DNA of 12,297 nt from Deltaproteobacteria bacterium (GCA_021159525.1 JAGHEC010000083.1:1-12297); one strand, 5' to 3'. Shown: positions 1 to 8,027, counted from the stretch's first letter. The notes: generated by a model not told the origin, from the letters alone. Numbers and translations are program-made.

Positions 1-149
1 CCGAAGGATGGGGTCTGAGTCGAGCGAAGCGAGCGAAGAAGAGACGGCGCCCTCCCGGCAGTGGCGTCAGAAAAACCCTTCTGCCCCTATTTGTTGAGCT
101 GTTACGATATCCGCATATTTTTCTGCCACTTTCACGTAAGTAAGCAGAT
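1..149. other. Left-edge non-coding region with a short tandem repeat
   Basis: No credible gene is visible here. Positions 21-38 are two exact copies of the 9-mer CGAGCGAAG, directly followed by the repeat copy at 44-106. The 40 bases after the repeat are AT-richer and presumably hold the promoter of the next gene, but I cannot point to convincing -35 and -10 boxes. The window starts abruptly, so any left partner of the repeat lies outside it. Confidence 0.5.
44..106 (+). repeat. Dispersed repeat copy A (63 bp, subtype 1)
   Basis: This stretch matches 9281-9343 at 60 of 63 positions without gaps, in the same orientation. It ends in the core shared by all four copies, ATTTGTTGAGCTGTTACG here. 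Inside it CAGAA (68-72) and TTCTG (79-83) form a small hairpin that is unchanged in the other copy, and GACG (43-46) can pair with CGTC (65-68) around a GC-rich centre. It sits just upstream of the first gene. No reading frame is conserved between the copies, so it is read as a non-coding mobile or structural repeat. Confidence 0.85.
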
Positions 150-179
150 GTGCGGCTTTCCGGAGATTTTCCGGCAAAC

Positions 180-875
180 ATGAAATCGCCGTTCAAAATG
201 AATAGCCCACCGCCTTTACGACCTGCCTATCATTATTTTAAATGGATCGCCATAATTATTTTAATTATAGGAATTCTGCTGGTTGTCATTTGGGCAAGGG
301 CATTTTATGGGTCAATGAAGGCCTTTGATCAAGGGGAGGACTTTCTCGCAAAGGGGGAACCTATAAGGGCCGTGACCTACTATGATCGCTCACTTCACTG
401 GTATGCCCCATTCAGTCCCTATGTCAGCAGGTCTGCTGAAAGGCTGTGGCAAATCAGTGAGCAGGCTGAGAGGAACGGCGATTGCCGGCTTGCCGTCATC
501 TCCGTCAAGACCCTCAGACGCGGATACATGGCTGCAAGAAGTTGGTGGTTGCCTGGCAAGAATTGGATCGCACGTTGTGACAGGCGTGAGAGGGAGCTTC
601 TGGCGCTCAAGCAAACTGGCTCGGAGAAAACGCTTCGATCAGATTTTGTAAAAGGTTCAATCTTCGACAACCCTCAGGTCAGGCGTCCGGATGTTCTGTG
701 GAGCGTGGTCGGGCTGGCCGGTTTTTTGGGCTGGATTGGGTCGGCAGCGGCTTTTATCCTTTCCGTCAAGGAAGGGTCCTGGTTTACGGGGCAAGCGGGT
801 TCTTCCAGGGTGAAATGGATTGTGCTCTGCGCTGTTTTCTGGATTGTCTGGATCGTGGGGATGATAAAGGCCTGA
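180..875 (+). CDS. Small membrane protein with TPR-like middle, function unknown
   Basis: I do not recognise a named family. Numbered from the possible GTG start at 150 (241 residues), the protein has a Pro-rich N terminus, a strong membrane helix at 32-50, a soluble helical part at about 57-165, and two more helices at 184-205 and 222-239. The segment around 57-100 (a FLAKGEPIRAVTYYDRSLHW stretch) resembles a tetratricopeptide unit, and several aromatic residues follow. The start is uncertain. GTG 150 lacks a ribosome site, while ATG 180 has GGAG at 162-165, rather far away; ATG 198 is also possible. I favour ATG 180 (231 residues). It lies 88 bases before the YfhO-like gene on the same strand, so a role in the same envelope-glycan module is plausible, perhaps as a helper or scaffold. 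That role is inferred from position only. Confidence 0.75.
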   Translation: MKSPFKMNSPPPLRPAYHYFKWIAIIILIIGILLVVIWARAFYGSMKAFDQGEDFLAKGEPIRAVTYYDRSLHWYAPFSPYVSRSAERLWQISEQAERNGDCRLAVISVKTLRRGYMAARSWWLPGKNWIARCDRRERELLALKQTGSEKTLRSDFVKGSIFDNPQVRRPDVLWSVVGLAGFLGWIGSAAAFILSVKEGSWFTGQAGSSRVKWIVLCAVFWIVWIVGMIKA

Positions 876-963
876 CCCGATAATCTTCAAAGCCCTTTTT
901 GGGGGGGTATTCAGGGGTTTAAGAATCACAAGGCCAGGCATTCCGCCTCCCTTAGGGACGAGA

Positions 964-3153
964 ATGAATACGAAGATCAGGAGCATCAAGACCGGCGGTT
1001 TTGCATGTATCGTGACGGCTGTCGGGCTCAATCTTCTGTTCTTTTACCCGGTTCTGTTTTTAGGCAAGGTCTTCTTTTTCAGGGATATTCACCGCTGGTT
1101 TTATCCCATGAAGGCCTACCTCGCCGCTTCCCTGAAGTCCTGGGAGATCCCCTTCTGGTGCCCTCATTATTTCTGCGGATCGCCCTTTATGAGCGATATC
1201 CAGTCTGGTGTTTTTTACCCTATTTCCCTTCTGTTTCTTCTTTTCCCCTTTCCTCTGTCCTTTAATATCTATGTGGTTTTCCATTTTTTTCTGGGATTCT
1301 GCTTCTTCTTTCTTTTTATTCAGGGTATGGGGTTGTCGAAAAAGGCGGCCCTGCTCACCAGCATCTCCTACGCCTTTGGCAGCTACACCATTGCGACAGT
1401 CAACACCCTGAATAATCTTTCCACAGCCATTTGGCTGCCGGCTGTTCTCTGGGCCTTCCAAATGGGCTGCCGGGAAAAACGGGCTGGATATTTTCTGACT
1501 ATTCTTTTCCTGTGCATGAGCATATTGGGCGGTGAGCCCCAACTGTTTATCCTCACGGCAGGGCTGCTTTTTCTCCATGCCATATTTCTCGATCCAAAGA
1601 TCAGAGATGCCGCGATGGGGCGGTCCGGCGCCGCTTGTCTTACTGCGTTGTGGGCCCGGCCCATTCGAGAACGGTGGTTAAAAGGTATTTTTGTTATCGC
1701 CGTGGTCGTTGCGGCCATTCTCCTTACCTTGGTGCAGTTGGGCCCTACCTACCTGGATTATACGCATTCAGCACGAATTGGAGGCCTGAGCTATGAGGAA
1801 GCCAGCCGTTTTTCATTGAGCCCCGCCATGCTGAAGCATCTTATTTTACCGCTCCATTTTTCACCAAACTTTCTTGCAGACCCGGCAACCTTGCGGGACT
1901 TTTTCCCGGGGACGGGCGATATGCCGTGGCTCCTGACACTCTATCCCGGCATGATTATCGCTCCACTGGCGTTTGTTGCCCTTTTTTTCTGTCCGTTAAG
2001 GAAAACGCTTTTCTGGACTCTCACCTTTGCCATGAGCGTTCTTCTCGCCCTTGGATCTCATTTGCCTTTGCATCGTTTGTTTTACGAATGTCTTCCCTTC
2101 TTTCGTTTTCCGGAAAAATTCGTGTTTTTGTCCTCCTTCAGTCTCCTGGTCCTTGCTGCCTGTGGCTTTGACAGGGTGACACAGGCAATCGGGTCAGGAA
2201 ACCGGAAGGGACGCCTCTTATTTCTGGCCCTTTCAGGGATACTGATCTGCGATCTTTATCTGAATCACGAAAACCTGAACCCGGTCTGCGACAGGAATTT
2301 CTACCAATATCATCACCCGGGCCTCGACCCCCTTGTGAGAGATCCGGGGCGGTTCAGGATCTATGAAGCCCCTATGCCAAACCCGCCGGAGCTTGCAAAT
2401 ACGGTCCGAAACCATCATGTCAAGTGGCAGATGATGCTCCACCCGAATCTGGGCATTCTTTTTGGACTTGACCACGTGGGGGGTGTGCCAGCCCTGGAGC
2501 TCCGATTTCAGCACCAGATTACCGAGTTGCTGTCAAGACCCTGGCATGAAAGAATCCGCTTTTTACGTCTGGCCAATGTGAAATACATCATTGCTTCAGA
2601 GTCCCTTGACTCCAAGCCCGAACTAAGGGGCCAGGTGGAACGGGTGAACGGTCTCGTCTTTCGGGTCAAAAATGAACTCCCCAGGGCTTGGCTGGTAAAC
2701 CGGCTCGATCCATTAAAGACATTTACTGTACAGGATTTAATCGCTGAGGGGTTTGATCCTGCTCATTCGGCCTTGGCCAAAAGAGAAATGACATGGCAAT
2801 GCCAGACATCTCAAAAGGGTCCGCCTGTTACGGTCCGGTATAAACCCAATGCCGTTCTCATTCATACAAAGGCGGATGCGCCCTCTGTCCTGGTTCTATC
2901 GGAGACCGCCTATCCCGGCTGGACCGTAACTGTAGATGGGACGCCCCGGGAGTGCCTGTGGCTTGACCTCCTGTTCCAGGGGGTTCAACTCGAACCGGGG
3001 TCCCACGAGGTGGTATTCAGATATCGCCCGAAACATTTTTTCCTGTTTGCCGGAATCAGCACCTTTTGCCTGTTTGTGTATGTGATTGCCTGGACCGTCT
3101 GTTTATGGCGCAGAAAAGACGGCCCTCTGTCGGGAAAGCGGGGGCTGTCATGA
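964..3153 (+). CDS. YfhO-family multi-spanning membrane protein (putative GT-C-like glycosyltransferase)
   Basis: The 729-residue protein is dominated by Phe/Leu-rich membrane helices across the first 400 residues and ends with one more helix near 690-715. The first outer loop carries an Arg-Asp pair (R40-D41) and a conserved-looking GSPFMSDIQSGVFYP segment at 72-86, as in YfhO proteins (Pfam Bacterial membrane protein YfhO). Near 642-660 lies the family's second signature, LVLSETAYPGWTVTVDG, followed by a short beta domain that ends in FRYRP before the last helix. Known YfhO members glycosylate lipoteichoic acid in Gram-positives. In Gram-negatives the substrate is mostly unknown, presumably a lipid-linked sugar moved on the periplasmic side. 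AGGGACG at 954-960 is a good ribosome site for this ATG. The stop overlaps the next start by ATGA, showing translational coupling. Confidence 0.85.
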   Translation: MNTKIRSIKTGGFACIVTAVGLNLLFFYPVLFLGKVFFFRDIHRWFYPMKAYLAASLKSWEIPFWCPHYFCGSPFMSDIQSGVFYPISLLFLLFPFPLSFNIYVVFHFFLGFCFFFLFIQGMGLSKKAALLTSISYAFGSYTIATVNTLNNLSTAIWLPAVLWAFQMGCREKRAGYFLTILFLCMSILGGEPQLFILTAGLLFLHAIFLDPKIRDAAMGRSGAACLTALWARPIRERWLKGIFVIAVVVAAILLTLVQLGPTYLDYTHSARIGGLSYEEASRFSLSPAMLKHLILPLHFSPNFLADPATLRDFFPGTGDMPWLLTLYPGMIIAPLAFVALFFCPLRKTLFWTLTFAMSVLLALGSHLPLHRLFYECLPFFRFPEKFVFLSSFSLLVLAACGFDRVTQAIGSGNRKGRLLFLALSGILICDLYLNHENLNPVCDRNFYQYHHPGLDPLVRDPGRFRIYEAPMPNPPELANTVRNHHVKWQMMLHPNLGILFGLDHVGGVPALELRFQHQITELLSRPWHERIRFLRLANVKYIIASESLDSKPELRGQVERVNGLVFRVKNELPRAWLVNRLDPLKTFTVQDLIAEGFDPAHSALAKREMTWQCQTSQKGPPVTVRYKPNAVLIHTKADAPSVLVLSETAYPGWTVTVDGTPRECLWLDLLFQGVQLEPGSHEVVFRYRPKHFFLFAGISTFCLFVYVIAWTVCLWRRKDGPLSGKRGLS

Positions 3154-4895
3154 ATGCCTTCAGGTCCTCTGATTCAGATCGGTTTTGTTCCGATTTAAGG
3201 GCGGGGCTTTTTTATCTCTTTCTCTTGGGGCTGACGCTGCGTACCGTGCATCTGGCGGCGAGTGCAGACAATCCATTATTATACATGCCGGTGCTGGATG
3301 AGGCTTATTATGTGGAACTGGGGAGGGCGATTGCAGCAGGAAACTTGTTAGGAGAGGACGGACTCTTCTTCATGGACCCCCTGTATGGGTATTTTTTGGG
3401 GGGTCTGTTTTTCCTGTTCGGCGACAATCTCACCACCGTGCGCCTGGTCCAGATTGGCCTTGACAGCGTGAATATCCTCCTGATTTACGGGATCGGGACG
3501 AGGGTTTACGGCAAACGGGCAGGGGCAGTTTCAGCCTTTCTTTATGCCCTGTATCCAATCGCCTTTTTCTATTCCCTTCTGATCCTCAAGACCACCGTTG
3601 CCGTGACCCTGCTGCTGGCGAGCGTTCTGATGCTTCTGGGGTGCATCGATTCGGGTCGCAGGAGAGATTGGCTTTTTCTGGGGCTTCTCCTGGGGCTCAT
3701 GACCTATCTGTGGGCAAACCTGATTCTGATGCTGCCCCTGAGCGTGGTGTTTATCCTTTCCTATCAGAAAATGCCATGGCGAAAATCAATTCTCCATTGC
3801 ACCATTGTTTTGGCCGGATTCGCAATCATGCTTGTTCCGGGTGTGTTGAGAAATTATGCGTCCGCCGGGGAACTCGCCTTGATGAATACTCAAGGGGGCA
3901 GGCTGTTGTATGCCTGCAACAACCCTTTCAATCTCACGGGCCGGTACAACGTGCCTGTTTTTTCGCGGGCCGAGCCGGTGTTTTCTGAAAAGGATTTCCA
4001 CGCCGAGGCGGAACGGCGTCTGGGCAGACCTCTGACCCGGAAAGCGGTTTCCCGGTATTGGGCAGCAGAGACGTTCCGCTTCTTGAATGACAACCCCGGT
4101 GTTGTCCCCGTGCTGTTGTACAACAAGCTGAAAGGCAGCATCGGCCATTGCGAAATTCCCACCAACCACAGTTATGAGTCGGCTGCCCGGTTTTCCCCCC
4201 TGCTCGGCTGGCCATTTCCATTTTTTTCAGTTGTCCTTGCCCTTGGCGTGCCGGGCCTTGTCATCGGCGTTTGGCAATCCAGAAAGGCGGTTGTTCTCCT
4301 GCTCCCCATCCTTGCGACGCTAACAACCATTCTCGTTTTCTACACCTCGTCTCGACTCCGCATGCCGGCGGTTCCTTTCCTTATCATTGGCACGGGGATC
4401 TGTATGCCGGTCCTTTGGAATTGGATTAGGATGGGGCGATGGGGCAAAGCATCTATGGCCGTGGCCGCGTCCGGAATCATTTTGTTGGTCTCTGTGTCCA
4501 TCCCATGTCCTCCAAAATCGGGCGGAGAAGAGTTCTTCCTGGCTAAGGCATACCATCACATCGACGAACTGGAGAAGGCGCGACAAACAGCACTTGAAGG
4601 TGCCGCAACGTATCCCCGGCAGGCACGGTTCCAGGTGCTGCTGGGCATGATCGCAGGTGCGGAGGAGATGCCGGAAAAGGCGATTGAGCACAACGTCAAA
4701 GCGCTCCAATTGGATCCGGGAAATGTGGACGCCTGGCACAACATGGGGCTGATCTATTTTGAGACCGGGAGGCCCAAAGAGGCCGTCCGATGTTTTGAAA
4801 AGGCCCTGGCCCTGGAAGAAAGGGCGGGTACGCGACGGTTTCTGGAGCAGGCCCGTCAGAAAATATGTAATAAAAACAATCAGGCGTCGCCTTGA
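3150..4895 (+). CDS. GT39/ArnT-like integral membrane glycosyltransferase with C-terminal TPR domain
   Basis: This 581-residue protein looks like a GT-C glycosyltransferase of the dolichyl-phosphate-mannose/ArnT type (PMT_2-like). After a first helix, the outer loop carries the hallmark acidic pair in PVLDEAYY (D50, E51), where the catalytic Asp of this fold lies. A DPLYGYFLGG segment and about ten helices follow up to residue 452. The tail at about 460-560 is soluble and has TPR-type helices, the clearest unit being AWHNMGLIYFETGRPKEAVR. The family takes sugars from polyprenyl-phosphate donors. The acceptor is unknown. I start it at ATG 3150, which overlaps the YfhO stop and has a GGGGG-rich ribosome site at about 3140-3144. 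A longer upstream start would run back into the YfhO gene. The TPR tail after the last helix would face one side of the membrane and may bind a partner. Confidence 0.85.
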   Translation: MNAFRSSDSDRFCSDLRAGLFYLFLLGLTLRTVHLAASADNPLLYMPVLDEAYYVELGRAIAAGNLLGEDGLFFMDPLYGYFLGGLFFLFGDNLTTVRLVQIGLDSVNILLIYGIGTRVYGKRAGAVSAFLYALYPIAFFYSLLILKTTVAVTLLLASVLMLLGCIDSGRRRDWLFLGLLLGLMTYLWANLILMLPLSVVFILSYQKMPWRKSILHCTIVLAGFAIMLVPGVLRNYASAGELALMNTQGGRLLYACNNPFNLTGRYNVPVFSRAEPVFSEKDFHAEAERRLGRPLTRKAVSRYWAAETFRFLNDNPGVVPVLLYNKLKGSIGHCEIPTNHSYESAARFSPLLGWPFPFFSVVLALGVPGLVIGVWQSRKAVVLLLPILATLTTILVFYTSSRLRMPAVPFLIIGTGICMPVLWNWIRMGRWGKASMAVAASGIILLVSVSIPCPPKSGGEEFFLAKAYHHIDELEKARQTALEGAATYPRQARFQVLLGMIAGAEEMPEKAIEHNVKALQLDPGNVDAWHNMGLIYFETGRPKEAVRCFEKALALEERAGTRRFLEQARQKICNKNNQASP

Positions 4896-4941
4896 CTTCT
4901 CTCTGTGACAATGTTTCGGTTTTTATTAAGAGTGGCGTGTA

Positions 4942-4966
4942 ACAGGTATTTATCCGCCATACCTGT
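4942..4966. other. Perfect inverted repeat (hairpin) downstream of the glycosyltransferase gene
   Basis: ACAGGTA (4942-4948) and TACCTGT (4960-4966) pair perfectly around an 11-base loop. It begins 47 bases after the plus-strand stop codon. The bases that follow (GTTAAAATCTTT) are only weakly T-rich, so it may be a poor terminator or an RNA 3'-end stabiliser. Confidence 0.5.
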
Positions 4967-5043
4967 GTTAAAATCTTTGTCAAATTGTGAGGATGGGAAA
5001 TGCCGCGGATAAAATGACAGACTTGGATGTTTCTGTCGTAATA

Positions 5044-5090
5044 GCCCGGTGGTACTTTTGCTGTTATCCGCCTATTTATTGAGCTGATAC
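5044..5090 (+). repeat. Dispersed repeat copy B (47 bp, subtype 2)
   Basis: This copy matches the reverse complement of 9007-9053 at about 39 of 47 positions. Shared blocks are CCCGGTGGTAC, GCTGTTATCC and TTATTGAGCTGAT. The last 20 bases are the core also found at the ends of copies A and D. It lies between two convergent genes. Its inner flank (left) does not resemble that of copy C, so similarity stops near 5044. Confidence 0.75.
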
Positions 5091-5112
5091 ATCAAATCCG
5101 ATCAGGCCCAAC

Positions 5113-5145
5113 AAGAAAAAGGCAGGGCCATTCCTGACCCCGCCT
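5113..5145 (-). terminator. Intrinsic terminator of the large secreted-protein gene
   Basis: On the minus strand AGGCGGGG (5145-5138) pairs with CCCTGCCT (5127-5120). This is an 8-bp stem with one G-T pair and a 10-base loop, followed at once by TTTTTCTT. It begins 15 bases past the stop codon. This is a textbook rho-independent terminator. Confidence 0.85.
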
Positions 5146-5160
5146 CGATAAACCGGATAC

Positions 5161-7209
5161 TTACTGCGGCTGTACCCTCACCTGCACTGAATCCAGCACT
5201 TCAGCCGTTGGGACGCCGTCCGGCGGATCTACAGCAAAGTAGAAAGTGTAGGACCCGGGAGTCAGCGCTAAGTTGAGCACCTCTACGTCAAAAAACGGGA
5301 AGAGGGGTGCTTGGGTGCACCGATGCACCCCCTGCTGCCAGCCGGTGGGATGGACGTAGGTGTACCAGTCTCCAGGCGAGGGAAAGGGCGTATGGACCGC
5401 AATCCAGAAGTCCGCGTTGAACCCCTCGAACTCGCCCGGGTTCAGACTAACGGTAATGGAAACCGGGGTCCCGGAAGCTGCTGTAAGCGGGCCGTCAGAG
5501 CCGTTGGCCTTGATGTCCGTCCACGGGAACCGATTGGAATTGAGGGTGAAGGTGCGGGCCCTGCTGTAAGCAACATTGTTCCCCTCGGCATCTATGGTTA
5601 TCACCTGCCACTTGTAGGAACTCCCCCTGGGCAGCCTGAGCCACTCGGGCAGGGCAACGTTCGTCTCAGTGCTGAAGGGCGAGTCGTACCATACGATGCG
5701 CCGATTAAAATCCCTGATCCTCAGTCTGTACCGATAGGACGCATCCCCGGAGATCGGATCCCAGCTAAAAGTCGGGGTTTGGGTATCGAGATAGGCATTT
5801 GGGTGAGGATGCCTCGTCTCTTCCGAGACCTCCGGGACCGGACCGTAAACATATGACCGTGTTGCCGTGTCTGTGTCGCCGTTCCCATTAGCCATTTCAA
5901 ACGTATACGTTCCGTCAGGAATCGGTGTCTCGCTCCACAACAGGTGACCGAAATAACACGGGTGGGTAAACCAGTAGGTGATAAGCCCAGTCCATGGATA
6001 CACGCGGCCGCATTCATCCCTGATCTGTAAATAATCCACGTCCCAGGGGGCTGTGTTCCGGGATTGGACGCCAAAATAGTACCCCTCTTCCCACCCCGAA
6101 TGGGAGGGCGGCATGGAGACTACCACTGGGTCCTCCAGGAGCGGCACCCCCTGAGGGCCGGTGAAAAAACTGAACATCGGGCTCTGCGTCCGATTCCTTG
6201 CTTGCGTGTTTGTGTCGATCACCCTAATGAACCAGAAATAAGGCGTATTGGGCTGGAGCACGCCTTCCGGGACCTGAAAGGTGGGGTTGTCCAGATATTC
6301 GCTTGAGTACCAGACGGCATTGTTGTGGTAATCCCTGATCTGGAGCTGGTATTTGAATGGGGCCGGATATTCGGAATCCTGAATCACAACTACCGGATCA
6401 GCGCCAAGCACCGGCGTGGTGCTCACATAAGAGCCATCGGCCGGATACATGGTGTCCGGGTCGATCTGCGGGACCGCGTTGTTATAGACGAAATCCCGGG
6501 TGGCCGAAATGGAGTGTCCCATGGTGTCGGTCAGCATAAACGTATACATCCCGTCAGGGACCGCAAAATCCAGAGAAGTCCCGTATAGTAAACCACGCTG
6601 TTTGAAAGAGATAGAGGGTTCCAGATAAAATGTCCCTCCGGGTCCACTGACCGTGAAGCAACAGACATCCTCCGGGCTCGGCCCGGCCACAAAGGCGTAA
6701 AAAACCGTGCGCACGCTGCCGTCGGGATTTCGATTCGAGAACATGTCCACAATGTCAAAGACCGGCGCAGGATACGGCGTGCCTTGCTCCAAGAAGAAAT
6801 CAATCCCGTCCGTGGTCCCGGATACGTTGACAGGCGCTGCCCGGTCGCAGTCAGGAGTTCCATTTGCGTTGTTCCACCACTGGTCGAGCAGATGGCCGGC
6901 CGTGTGACATTTGGCCTGGGCAACCACATAATAGTCGCCTACCGGGAGATCTGAAATGGTATAGTCCCCATTCTGATCGGTCAGACCCTCTCCTGCCCAG
7001 TTGGTCCAGCAGGGATCGGCAAATGCCACGACAGGAATGCCCGGGACTGAATTGCCCCAGGGATCCTCCACATAACCCGATATGCTGCCATTGGTCTCCT
7101 GATCCCAAACGGAGCCGGCAAAGGCCATGGGAACAAGCCCCATAAAACACGCTGAAAAAAGGATCAGGCTGATCCACCAAACACTTCTTGCGGCCATTGT
7201 TTTTTCCAT
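5161..7209 (-). CDS. Secreted beta-rich multidomain protein with carboxypeptidase-regulatory-like domain
   Basis: This 682-residue protein starts with a signal peptide (1-31, cleavage after AFA). At about 41-98 lies a carboxypeptidase-regulatory-like beta sandwich: GSISGYVEDPWGNSVPG, then DQNGDYTISDLPVGDY. The middle is duplicated with a shift of about 210 residues. PDGMYTF near 218 recurs as PDGTYTF near 431, and YQLQIRDYHNNAVWY near 287 recurs as YRLRIRDFNRRIVWY near 494. Each half resembles an Ig/FN3-like pair. The C-terminal domain (568-682) has ANGSDGPLTAASGTPVSIT and LTPGSYTFYFAVD, a type I recognise from exported Desulfobacterota proteins. I see no catalytic motif or membrane anchor, so a binding, adhesion or surface role is only a guess. 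The start is fixed by AAAGGAGG six bases before ATG 7209. An in-frame upstream codon at 7260 has no such site. The gene is monocistronic, with its own terminator. Confidence 0.85.
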   Translation of the reverse strand: MEKTMAARSVWWISLILFSACFMGLVPMAFAGSVWDQETNGSISGYVEDPWGNSVPGIPVVAFADPCWTNWAGEGLTDQNGDYTISDLPVGDYYVVAQAKCHTAGHLLDQWWNNANGTPDCDRAAPVNVSGTTDGIDFFLEQGTPYPAPVFDIVDMFSNRNPDGSVRTVFYAFVAGPSPEDVCCFTVSGPGGTFYLEPSISFKQRGLLYGTSLDFAVPDGMYTFMLTDTMGHSISATRDFVYNNAVPQIDPDTMYPADGSYVSTTPVLGADPVVVIQDSEYPAPFKYQLQIRDYHNNAVWYSSEYLDNPTFQVPEGVLQPNTPYFWFIRVIDTNTQARNRTQSPMFSFFTGPQGVPLLEDPVVVSMPPSHSGWEEGYYFGVQSRNTAPWDVDYLQIRDECGRVYPWTGLITYWFTHPCYFGHLLWSETPIPDGTYTFEMANGNGDTDTATRSYVYGPVPEVSEETRHPHPNAYLDTQTPTFSWDPISGDASYRYRLRIRDFNRRIVWYDSPFSTETNVALPEWLRLPRGSSYKWQVITIDAEGNNVAYSRARTFTLNSNRFPWTDIKANGSDGPLTAASGTPVSITVSLNPGEFEGFNADFWIAVHTPFPSPGDWYTYVHPTGWQQGVHRCTQAPLFPFFDVEVLNLALTPGSYTFYFAVDPPDGVPTAEVLDSVQVRVQPQ

Positions 7210-7230
7210 GACTTTCCTCCTTTCCTGCCA

Positions 7231-7260
7231 ATTAAATGGTTTAAAAGAGTATATGTGCAA
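7231..7260 (-). promoter_or_regulatory. Possible sigma-70-like promoter of the large secreted-protein gene
   Basis: On the minus strand TTGCAC (7260-7255) and TTTAAT (7236-7231) are 18 bases apart, just before the AAAGGAGG ribosome site. Initiation here would leave a leader of only about 15 bases. TATACT a little upstream is another candidate -10 box. Both are weak, eye-based calls. The GC palindrome CCCCCGGGGG (7265-7274) lies just upstream. Confidence 0.2.
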
Positions 7261-7479
7261 CCGGCCCCCGGGGGAGCAAGAAACCAGCGATCCTCAGCCC
7301 AGACCTGTTCTTCCCGTTCCCCCGGTCTCTTTAGCGGCAAATTGAACTGGATATCACATGTCAAAGGAGCAAATGGGAGGCAAGGGCGCCGGTCATTCCA
7401 AACCCCGGAACAAAAAGCTGACGCCTCATGTCTATACGAGGAATGGATCTGTCAAGCTGCTTGGAAAAAAGAAGCCCTC

Positions 7480-7842
7480 CTACTTTGTATGTTGCACGGG
7501 TTTCTTTTCGCCCGTGGCCTTTTTCTTTTGCATCATCCGCTGAAACGGGTTGCTGGTCCCCTTTGCGCCGGCCTTTCCGATCTTGGGCATGAACTCCTCT
7601 TTGCTGAGGGCTCCGTCTTTGTTTTGGTCTCTTCTTTCAAAAGAACTCTTAATGGACTTCTGATAAGCCGCTTCGTATTCATCATAACTGATGTTTCCGT
7701 CCTTGTTGGCATCCATTGAGTTGAATCGGTCTTCAATGGCCTTTTCAAAAGGGTTTTGTCCTTGTGCGCCGGCTATGCCTATGGTGAGCCCGACCAGTCC
7801 AACGGCAGCAACACCAACCACCAAACCTCTCCATTTTTTCAT
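7480..7842 (-). CDS. Small secreted EF-hand calcium-binding protein
   Basis: This 120-residue protein has a signal peptide (1-26, cleavage after AGA) and two canonical 12-residue EF-hand loops, DANKDGNISYDE at 44-55 and DQNKDGALSKEE at 72-83. Both keep Asp at loop position 1, Asp at 5, Gly at 6 and Glu at 12, so calcium binding is likely. The tail after 90 is Lys-rich and hydrophilic. Such short EF-hand proteins are common in the periplasm of Proteobacteria. Their roles (calcium buffering, sensing, or stabilising secreted partners) are mostly untested. GGGAGG sits 7-12 bases before ATG 7842. It has its own upstream gap of about 185 bases, so it is probably transcribed separately from the peptidase gene. 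I see no convincing terminator after the stop, only a T-rich run (GGCTTCTTTTTTCC) with no good stem. Confidence 0.85.
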   Translation of the reverse strand: MKKWRGLVVGVAAVGLVGLTIGIAGAQGQNPFEKAIEDRFNSMDANKDGNISYDEYEAAYQKSIKSSFERRDQNKDGALSKEEFMPKIGKAGAKGTSNPFQRMMQKKKATGEKKPVQHTK

Positions 7843-7922
7843 CCTGCTTCCTCCCTTTATTCATCTTTGTTCGAATGAAAACTTTGAAATCCGGCTAATC
7901 GCAAACACTTGCAAAGAGTTAT

Positions 7923-7943
7923 GGCGACATTCAATTCGTCGCC
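7923..7943. other. Perfect inverted repeat between peptidase and EF-hand genes
   Basis: GGCGAC (7923-7928) and GTCGCC (7938-7943) pair around a 9-base AT-rich loop. It lies about 80 bases before the EF-hand start and about 85 bases after the peptidase stop. No T-run follows on either strand, so it is more likely an operator or RNA structure than a terminator. Confidence 0.4.
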
Positions 7944-8027
7944 TCTGAAATAGAAATTACAGAAAACCAATGCAGGTGTTTCAAGGCAGCGTCTCGATCA
8001 AAACACTATTGTCCTTCGCTTCCTTGG

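Larger units (their letters stand above)
4896..5112. other. Intergenic region between convergent genes
   Basis: No gene is seen here. It lies between the 3' ends of the glycosyltransferase gene (plus) and the large secreted-protein gene (minus). It contains a perfect hairpin at 4942-4966, a second small inverted repeat (ACAGA/TCTGT at about 5017-5035) and repeat copy B at 5044-5090. I find no clear U-tract terminator for the plus-strand operon. Confidence 0.6.

Noticed and set aside
890..920. CCC/GGG pairing with T-run after the first gene, considered as a terminator
   Set aside because: The stem is three bases and the T-run lies in the loop, not after the stem.
657..1031. Minus-strand frame of 124 codons over the first gene's end
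   Set aside because: It overlaps two well-supported plus-strand genes and has low-complexity, Pro-rich content typical of an antisense shadow.
7358..7543. Plus-strand frame of 61 codons (Lys/Gly-rich start) with AAAGGAG before an internal ATG at 7373
   Set aside because: Its 3' third is antisense to the EF-hand gene and the hydrophobic end mirrors that gene's Lys-rich tail. The ribosome-like site alone is not enough, though a small protein cannot be fully excluded.
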